Source: Neisseriaceae bacterium JH1-16 (GTDB lineage: Bacteria; Pseudomonadota; Gammaproteobacteria; Burkholderiales; Chromobacteriaceae). From it: a stretch of DNA of 64,000 bases. The stretch is taken from contig JAPDNP010000002.1 of assembly GCA_025989215.1 (NCBI GenBank), positions 310,001 to 374,000 on the forward strand, given 5' to 3'. The notes under the pieces are model-generated. The model was not told the DNA's origin. It made no database searches and worked only from the letters and a program-made list of their open reading frames with translations. The translations under genes were made by a program, and so were the position numbers. Position 1 is the first letter of the stretch. Each line of letters opens with the position of its first letter. Positions 57,144 through 64,000 of this stretch are shown piece after piece.

Positions 57144-57447
57144 AAGAATGCATAGTGGTTGCCCCGCGTTGCGCACCACTGTATTTGGCTCTTAAAGAAG
57201 GGCCGGCATCAGGCAAAACCAATAAATCCAACCTGTCCACAATGACTTAATAAAAAAAAACGCCGCAGAGCATCAGCCACGTTTTTTTCCGACCACTCTG
57301 CAAAACACTGATCATCCGTCATGAGAGATGCCTTGTTTTAAGCTTACCGCACCCCGAAGCCGCCGCTTATCCCCCATCATGCGCACCACACCGCCAAGTT
57401 CGAGCTAAAAATCGTGGCGTTTGATCTGCCCCAAGGCAAAGCAAAGC
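57144..57447. other. AT-rich gene-free stretch
   Basis: About 300 bases at the border of the lower-GC region, with A9 (57245 region) and T7 tracts around 57285 that are roughly inverted. No gene is seen. Confidence 0.55.
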
Positions 57448-57570
57448 CTATGGGCGTTCACACTGCAATACTGCGCGCGGCCGTACAATCAGCACTTACC
57501 GCAACTGGGCAAGTCCGTTCAGACAATAAGAGATTGGCAGAGACAGAGGCCCGAGCGATCAATCATCCAG
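57448..57570 (+). pseudogene. Transposase C-terminal remnant (IS481/IS3-like)
   Basis: The frame reads YCARPYNQHLPQLGKSVQTI then RDWQRQRPE, which resembles the C-terminal end of integrase-core transposases (YNHQLPQ...P.QAMKEWQ..RPELF). The rest of the gene is absent. The call is based on remembered family pattern and is tentative. Confidence 0.5.
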
Positions 57571-57622
57571 ACCGGACACCTAGAGCAAACTGAAAACAGT
57601 GGAAAGGTCGTGTGTTAGAGCT

Positions 57623-57985
57623 ATGAAAACCATTCGATGCCTCGTGCTGGCAACCCTATTAGGCGCCCAGTCTTTTTCATTTGCCGCCCCCAGTGTGCAG
57701 GTCGGCTTTTCGCCGGAAGGTTCGGCGCGGAAGCTGGTTCTGAACGTGATCGGCAGCGCGACAAAGAGCATTCAAATGATGGGGTATTCGTTCACGGCCC
57801 CCGATATTATGCAGGCGCTGGTGGAAGCACATGCGCGAGGGGTAGAGGTGCGCGTGGTCATCGACAAGAAACGCAACCAGGGGAAGGCCAGCAAAGCGGC
57901 TATACAGTTTGTCACCAGCAAAGGGGTGAAGCTGCGTATCGACGACCACTACAACATTCAACACGACAACCGTAACCTTGCTTGA
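57623..57985 (+). pseudogene. Phospholipase D-family nuclease, C-terminally truncated
   Basis: 121 codons of an EndA/Nuc-type PLD nuclease: signal peptide (MKTIRCLVLATLLGAQSFSFA), then FSPEGSARKLVLNVIGSATK, SIQMMGYSFTAPDIMQALVE and VRVVIDKKRNQGK. The protein ends at the start of the catalytic HxK motif (NIQHDNRNLA), where normal members continue HDKFMVIDG. The catalytic Lys and everything beyond are lost, so the gene is inactive. Its end overlaps the start of the SulP gene. Confidence 0.82.
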
Positions 57986-59615
57986 GGTGTTACGTGATGC
58001 ACTGGCCGGCGTAACGCTGGCGTCGATGAATATCCCACAAGTGTTGGGCTATGCGCGCATCGCCGGTATGCCGGCAGTAACGGGGCTCTACACGGTTTTT
58101 CTGCCTTTGGTGGCTTTCGCGCTATTCGGCGCCTCTCGTCATCTAGTGGTGGCGGCCGACTCGGCGACAGCCACCATTTTGGCCAGCCGACTGTCTTCCA
58201 TGGCACCGATCTCAAGCGCTGAGTACATTGCACTCGCAGGGATGGTCGCGCTCTTGACTGCGGCACTGCTTCTGGTAGCGCGAGTGTTCAAGCTCGGTTT
58301 CCTCGCGGACTTTCTTTCACGTACGGTGCTGGTCGGCTTTCTTTCCGGGGTTGGCGTGCAGGTCGGTGTGGCTATGCTGGGGGATATGACGGGCATCTCA
58401 TTAAAGTCATCCAACACCGCGGTCCAGCTTGGATTGCTCGCCCAGCACCTTTCCCAGGTGCACTTCGTTACCCTTGGGGTTTCACTGGTCGTGGTGACGG
58501 GTATCCTGAGTTTTAAACATTTCCTGCCGCGATTCCCAGCCCCTTTTTTTGCCGTCGTGCTGGGGATTGCTGCAAGCTATGTCTACGATTTTGCTGGCCA
58601 CGGTATTGCCGTCCTAGGCCCCGTTGCTGGCGGCCTGCCGTCTTTGCACTGGCCAACTGCCAGTTGGCAAGAGACGCTGAGCCTGTTGCCTGTGGCCGGT
58701 TCTTGCTTTGTGATGATTCTCGCGCAGAGTGCCGCCACGGGCCGCATATTCGCACAGCGCTATCACGAGCGCGGTGATGAAAATGCGGACATTCTGGGGT
58801 TGGCGGCAGCCAATGCCGCGGCCTCGGTGTCCGGGACGTTTGTTGTCAATGGCAGCCCAACACAGACAGCCATGGCAGAACTCGCTGGGGCGCGCAGCCA
58901 GTGCGCCCAACTGGTCTTTGCCGGAGTGGTAGTGGTGGTGCTGCTGTTCTTGAGCCAATCGCTACAGTATCTGCCGCACTGCGTCCTCGGTGGCATCGTG
59001 TTCACGATTGCCATCGGACTCATCGACATGAAGAGCCTGGGGGCCATGCGGCGTGAAAGTCCGGGTGAATTCACACTGGCACTAGTGACCGCCGCCGCAG
59101 TGGTGCTGGTAGGGGTCGAGCACGGAATTCTATTGGCCATCGCGTTGTCGTTACTCCGACATGTCCGCCACAGTTACCATCCTCACACCATGATGATGGC
59201 TTCGGGGGGCGATGGCCGCTGGCAGCCGGTACCGACGGCCCCTGGTACCGAAACGGCACCGGGGTTGATCATTTATCGCTTCGATGCGGACTTGTTCTAT
59301 GCAAACGAGCGTTTTTTCGTCGATGAAGTACACCGTCTAATCGATCAGGCACCAAGCACAGTACGCTGGTTTGTGGTCGATGCAGGAGCCATTACGGACC
59401 TAGACTATTCGGCGGCTAAATCTGTGCGAGAACTGTGCGACAGCCTGTCACAACGCGATATCAGCATGATCTTTGCCCGTGTTAACCCTTATCTGCACTC
59501 CGATCTGAACCGACATGGCATCGCTGCGGTTATCGGCGAAGAACGTATTTTTGCGACCTTGCACCAGGCCCTTGACTCATTAGGTCTGATTGCTGCCCTG
59601 CACACAGGAAATTGA
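57978..59615 (+). CDS. SulP-family anion transporter with STAS domain
   Basis: Up to 545 residues. The membrane part begins LRDALAGVTLASMNIPQVLGY, continues through ASRHLVVAADSATATILASR and NAAASVSGTFVVNGSPTQTAM, and has 12-14 helices. A C-terminal STAS domain is at about 420-540 (RFDADLFYANERFFVDEVHR, DAGAITDLDYSAAKSV). SulP proteins carry sulfate, bicarbonate or other anions. Only about eight residues precede the first conserved block and the start would be TTG or GTG, so the original 5' end was probably lost in the fusion to the PLD fragment. Expression is uncertain. Confidence 0.8.
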   Translation: MLEVLRDALAGVTLASMNIPQVLGYARIAGMPAVTGLYTVFLPLVAFALFGASRHLVVAADSATATILASRLSSMAPISSAEYIALAGMVALLTAALLLVARVFKLGFLADFLSRTVLVGFLSGVGVQVGVAMLGDMTGISLKSSNTAVQLGLLAQHLSQVHFVTLGVSLVVVTGILSFKHFLPRFPAPFFAVVLGIAASYVYDFAGHGIAVLGPVAGGLPSLHWPTASWQETLSLLPVAGSCFVMILAQSAATGRIFAQRYHERGDENADILGLAAANAAASVSGTFVVNGSPTQTAMAELAGARSQCAQLVFAGVVVVVLLFLSQSLQYLPHCVLGGIVFTIAIGLIDMKSLGAMRRESPGEFTLALVTAAAVVLVGVEHGILLAIALSLLRHVRHSYHPHTMMMASGGDGRWQPVPTAPGTETAPGLIIYRFDADLFYANERFFVDEVHRLIDQAPSTVRWFVVDAGAITDLDYSAAKSVRELCDSLSQRDISMIFARVNPYLHSDLNRHGIAAVIGEERIFATLHQALDSLGLIAALHTGN

Positions 59616-59692
59616 GGGGCCTAAGCTACTCGTTAAAAGCTTCTTCAATTTAGTGCTTGTGCTGAAGGTTCAAATCCGGGAAATGCAAGCAA

Positions 59693-60740
59693 ATGGCTGA
59701 TCAAGTCCCCCTCATACGAACGCTGACCGCAGGGCTACCGACCAGCTCCAGCTATAAGGCGGTGAATGCCCATGACCGCAACTTCACGCGTGGCAAGCTG
59801 GAGCAGCGCCTGCAGGAAATCGATCACTGCATCGAACGTTATCTCTCCGCGATGGCAACAGCGGACCGTCAACCGGCCGAGATTGCAGAAGCCAGGACCA
59901 CTCGGCTGAAGCAGAAAATGGCCACGTTGCAAGCCCGGCTCGACAAGCTCAAGCATATCCAGGTGCAACTGGAACGAGAGCCCGCAGGGCAAATTTCACT
60001 GACCGATCCAGATGCCCGAGCGATGGCCACCAGTACCAGCCGCGGGCTGGTCGGCTACAACGTTCAAACCGCCGTCGACACCCAGCATCACCTCATTGTT
60101 GCCCACGAAGTCACCAACCAAGGCAGTGATCGACGTCAATTGGCGAAGATGGCCAAAGACGCGAGGCAGGCCACCCATCTTCAAGCCATTGCAGACCGCG
60201 GTTACTTCCATGGAGAAGAAGTCTGGGCCTGCGCTGAAGCCGGTATGGTGTCGTTGGTGTCGAAACAGATGACCTCCGCCGCCAAAGCCGAGGGGGCGTT
60301 TCGACAAAGCAGACTTTATATTTGACCCAGCCACAGGAGAGTACGTTTGCCCGGCAGGCAGCCGGCTGATCTGGCGCTTCTCAACGACGGAACGTGGCGC
60401 ATTGATCCATAAGTACTGGAGTTCAGATTGCCCCCGTTGCGGGCTCAAGGAGCAATGTACGCCCAGCTCATACCGTCGAGTGACACGCGGGGAGCACGAA
60501 GCCGTGTTGGAGGAGATGCAAAAGCATCTGGACACCCAGCCAGGCATGATGAGGCTACGGCGTCAGACGGTGGAGCATCCGTTTGGCACGCTGAAAGACT
60601 GGGTGGGAGCAACCCATTTCCTGACGCGCACCTTGGCGCACGTCAGTACCGAGATGAGTTTGCATGTGCTCGCCTACAACATGAAGCGAGTCATAAAGAT
60701 CATCCGATTTACTGGGTTAATAGAGGCAGTAGTGGCCTGA
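59693..60740 (+). pseudogene. IS1182-family transposase, truncated and frameshifted
   Basis: The first part reads YKAVNAHDRNFTRGKLEQRL ... STSRGLVGYNVQTAVDTQHH, the DDE core of IS1182-type transposases. A one-base shift near 60295 (run of G) breaks it, and the remainder continues as FDPATGEYVCPAGSRLIW, the Cys cluster DCPRCGLKEQC and the conserved end QTVEHPFGTLKDWVG. The N-terminal third is missing. No terminal inverted repeats are recognisable at the left side. Confidence 0.85.
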
Positions 60741-62252
<1,512 letters not shown>

Positions 62253-62654
62253 GAATTGCATACGTGGACGCCGCCCGGATTGGAAGTTCCGGGGCACGAA
62301 CGGAGATTTCCGATTGGCGTGCGGCATCCCTTTCAGGATGGTCAGATGCGAAACGGCTTACTCCTTCGCCAGTCCATGGGCCGTGGCGCTCGCATCTAAC
62401 TTCTACCGAGTCTCCACTTTTTTCTGACGTCAGGACGACTGACTTTTCGTCCAAGTTTTTTGCCTTCGGCTTCGTGCGTACCACCCCGGCATGTGAGCAC
62501 TCAATGAGCGGCCCCCCGCTCGAACTGAGAAATGGTCGCGAGCACAGTCATGCAGAACCTGTCGGATTCCAGCAATGACGAGTGTGTCGGACAATCCAGT
62601 TCTTCGGCAGCCAAGGGGATGTTAGCCACTGAACAAGATAGGAGCCGTACTATC
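62253..62654. other. Gene-free stretch between hmp and formate dehydrogenase
   Basis: About 400 bases without a supportable gene. TTTTTTCTGACGTCAGGACG lies near 62418, with a small dyad, possibly part of a terminator. The ribosome site TAGGAG of the next gene is at the end. Confidence 0.5.
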
Positions 62655-63815
62655 ATGTCGAAAGTCCTATGCGTCCTTTATCCCGACCCGGCCCCCGGAT
62701 ATCCGCCGCACTATGTTCGAGATGAGATCCCAATCATCACCACCTACGCCGATGGCCAGATGGCCCCTACTCCAACGGAACCTCTCGGATTTAGGCCGGG
62801 CGAACTCGTCGGGTCGGTCTCGGGCGAACTGGGTCTTCGCAGCTATCTGGAGAAGCTCGGCCACGAACTCATCGTGACCAGCGACAAAGATGGCCCGAAC
62901 TCGGAGTTTGAGAAGATGCTTCCTGACGCGGAAGTGGTCATCTCTCAGCCTTTCTGGCCGGCGTATCTAACCAAAGAACGGATCATCAAGGCAAAGAAGC
63001 TGAAGCTCGCTTTAACTGCCGGTATCGGCTCCGATCATATCGATCTCGAGGCGGCCGCCCATGCGCATATAACCGTGGCCGAGGTTACCGGCTCGAATAG
63101 CGTCAGCGTGGCAGAGCATGTCGTGATGGTTATGCTATCGATGGTCCGCAATTACCTACCTTCACACGAAATCGCTGTTCATGGCGGATGGAACATTGCC
63201 GACTGCGTCTCTCGCAGCTACGACATAGAAGGTATGCATTTCGGCACGATCGGCGCTGGCCGGATCGGTCTTGCGGTGCTGCGCAGGCTCAAGCCCTTCG
63301 GGCTGCATTTGCACTACACTCAGCGGCACCGGCTGAGTTCAGAGATCGAGCAGGAATTAGGCTTAATTTTCCACCCCGATGCCGAAACGCTCGTGAGCGC
63401 CGTAGATTTCGTCAATCTCCAGATACCGCTTTACCCCTCAACCGAGCATTTGTTCGATGACAAGATGTTCGCCAGAATGAAGCGTGGCTCCTATCTCATC
63501 AACTCGGCGCGCGGAAAACTGGTTGACCGTGACGCCGTTGTGCGCGCGGTTACGTCCGGTCACATCGCAGGCTACGCTGGTGACGTGTGGTTCCCTGAAC
63601 CAGCGCCGCCGGACCATCCTTGGCGTACCATGCCTTTCAATGGCATGACACCGCATATATCTGGGACCTCGCTATCCGCACAAGCACGCTATGCCGCAGG
63701 TACCCTGGAGATCCTGGAGAGCTATTTCGGTGGAGTCCCCATCCGTGAAGAATATCTCATCGTTGACGGTGGGGTACTGGCTGGCACAGGTGCCAAGTCC
63801 TACAGGCTGACGTAA
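62655..63815 (+). CDS. fdh: Formate dehydrogenase, D-2-hydroxyacid dehydrogenase type, probably NADP-dependent
   Basis: 386-residue cofactor-only (no metal) formate dehydrogenase: FDH N-terminus KVLCVLYPDPAPGYPPHYVRD, substrate region ISQPFWPAYLT, catalytic Arg in NSARGK region and His in GMTPHISGTSLSAQARYA, Rossmann motif FGTIGAGRIGLAVLRRLKPF. At the end of strand beta-2 the sequence is HYTQRHRL with Gln223, where NAD-specific enzymes have Asp (Asp221 in the Pseudomonas sp. 101 enzyme). The NADP-dependent Burkholderia stabilis enzyme has the same Gln and ends similarly (SYRLT). ATG 62655 fits the family start; an upstream ATG at 62532 adds unrelated residues. Confidence 0.93.
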   Translation: MSKVLCVLYPDPAPGYPPHYVRDEIPIITTYADGQMAPTPTEPLGFRPGELVGSVSGELGLRSYLEKLGHELIVTSDKDGPNSEFEKMLPDAEVVISQPFWPAYLTKERIIKAKKLKLALTAGIGSDHIDLEAAAHAHITVAEVTGSNSVSVAEHVVMVMLSMVRNYLPSHEIAVHGGWNIADCVSRSYDIEGMHFGTIGAGRIGLAVLRRLKPFGLHLHYTQRHRLSSEIEQELGLIFHPDAETLVSAVDFVNLQIPLYPSTEHLFDDKMFARMKRGSYLINSARGKLVDRDAVVRAVTSGHIAGYAGDVWFPEPAPPDHPWRTMPFNGMTPHISGTSLSAQARYAAGTLEILESYFGGVPIREEYLIVDGGVLAGTGAKSYRLT

Positions 63816-64000
63816 ACCTAGGCGTAGGCGTCTCTTGATCCTTCTGAGTCTGAACAGCGATTTCGCGGCAAGCTGGACAGGCATTTCACATAGAGGTTTC
63901 GCGCAATTGGCGCAAAGTTCTGAGCCGGGTGATCTGCGGTGCTGTCGTCCATATATGCATAAGTCGGGCTCGGGCCAAGTTACCCCTACCTCAGCCGAAT
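63816..64000. other. Right end, nothing recognised
   Basis: The last 185 bases after the formate dehydrogenase stop show no open frame or repeat that I can name. Confidence 0.5.

Overview
The window is a chromosomal segment of a GC-rich (by eye about 65%) Gram-negative betaproteobacterium. Gene content (uvrB, pbpG, a split FbpABC ferric transporter, YdbH/YnbE/YdbL envelope proteins, many LysR and MocR regulators, RhtB exporters) fits the order Neisseriales outside Neisseria itself, in the Chromobacterium/Vogesella/Crenobacter range. I cannot name the genus. Most genes have clear start signals, several operons use 4-nt ATGA overlaps, and rho-independent terminators are common.

Layout. 0-8.3 kb: uvrB, pbpG, an ArnT-like glycosyltransferase, a LysR regulator with a divergent MDR oxidoreductase, and an RhtB exporter. 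8.4-14.1 kb: ferric ABC transporter (fbpB-fbpC, then fbpA apart from them), a PEBP-like secreted protein between them, and a FlgT-like periplasmic protein. 14.4-17.5 kb: ydbH-ynbE-ydbL, an intermembrane lipid-transport operon whose 58-residue lipoprotein gene is easily missed. 17.9-26.2 kb: a COG4705 membrane protein, then DedA, response regulator, sensor kinase, PsbP-like secreted protein, two ABC ATPases and an FtsX-type permease, all on the minus strand. 26.4-28.1 kb: Fur-regulated Ftr1/cupredoxin iron uptake. 29.2-37 kb: a LysR regulator, 2-ketoarginine decarboxylase (AruI-like) with a polar amino acid ABC transporter, a decayed chemoreceptor and a second basic amino acid binding protein; three look-alike operators link them. 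37.4-50.7 kb: CPA2 antiporter, GlxA-type regulator with EamA exporter, small metabolic genes, MocR/LysE pair, guanidine-II riboswitch with gdx, YafY-VOC-EVE operon, DUF2807 and TPR-glycosyltransferase genes. 50.7-57.1 kb: further ordinary accessory genes. 57.1-64 kb: a scarred, lower-GC region with transposase remnants, truncated genes, a SulP transporter, flavohemoglobin and an apparently NADP-dependent formate dehydrogenase.

Three genome-scale signals stand out. (1) The 9-mer TTGGCCGAA occurs 33 times in the first 50.7 kb (about 0.4 expected by chance in the whole window), often as Leu-Ala-Glu codons and twice as inverted pairs in terminators. It then disappears for the last 13.3 kb. This is how a DNA uptake sequence behaves, and the word differs from the Neisseria and Pasteurellaceae ones I know. 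(2) A 141-bp MITE occurs three times, with TGA target duplications in two copies. Two copies sit exactly on a gene's stop codon and one is an in-frame insertion in a small gene. (3) Several cis-regulatory elements are readable by eye: a guanidine-II riboswitch, Fur boxes, LysR/MocR/YafY-type operators and a 58-bp perfect palindrome.
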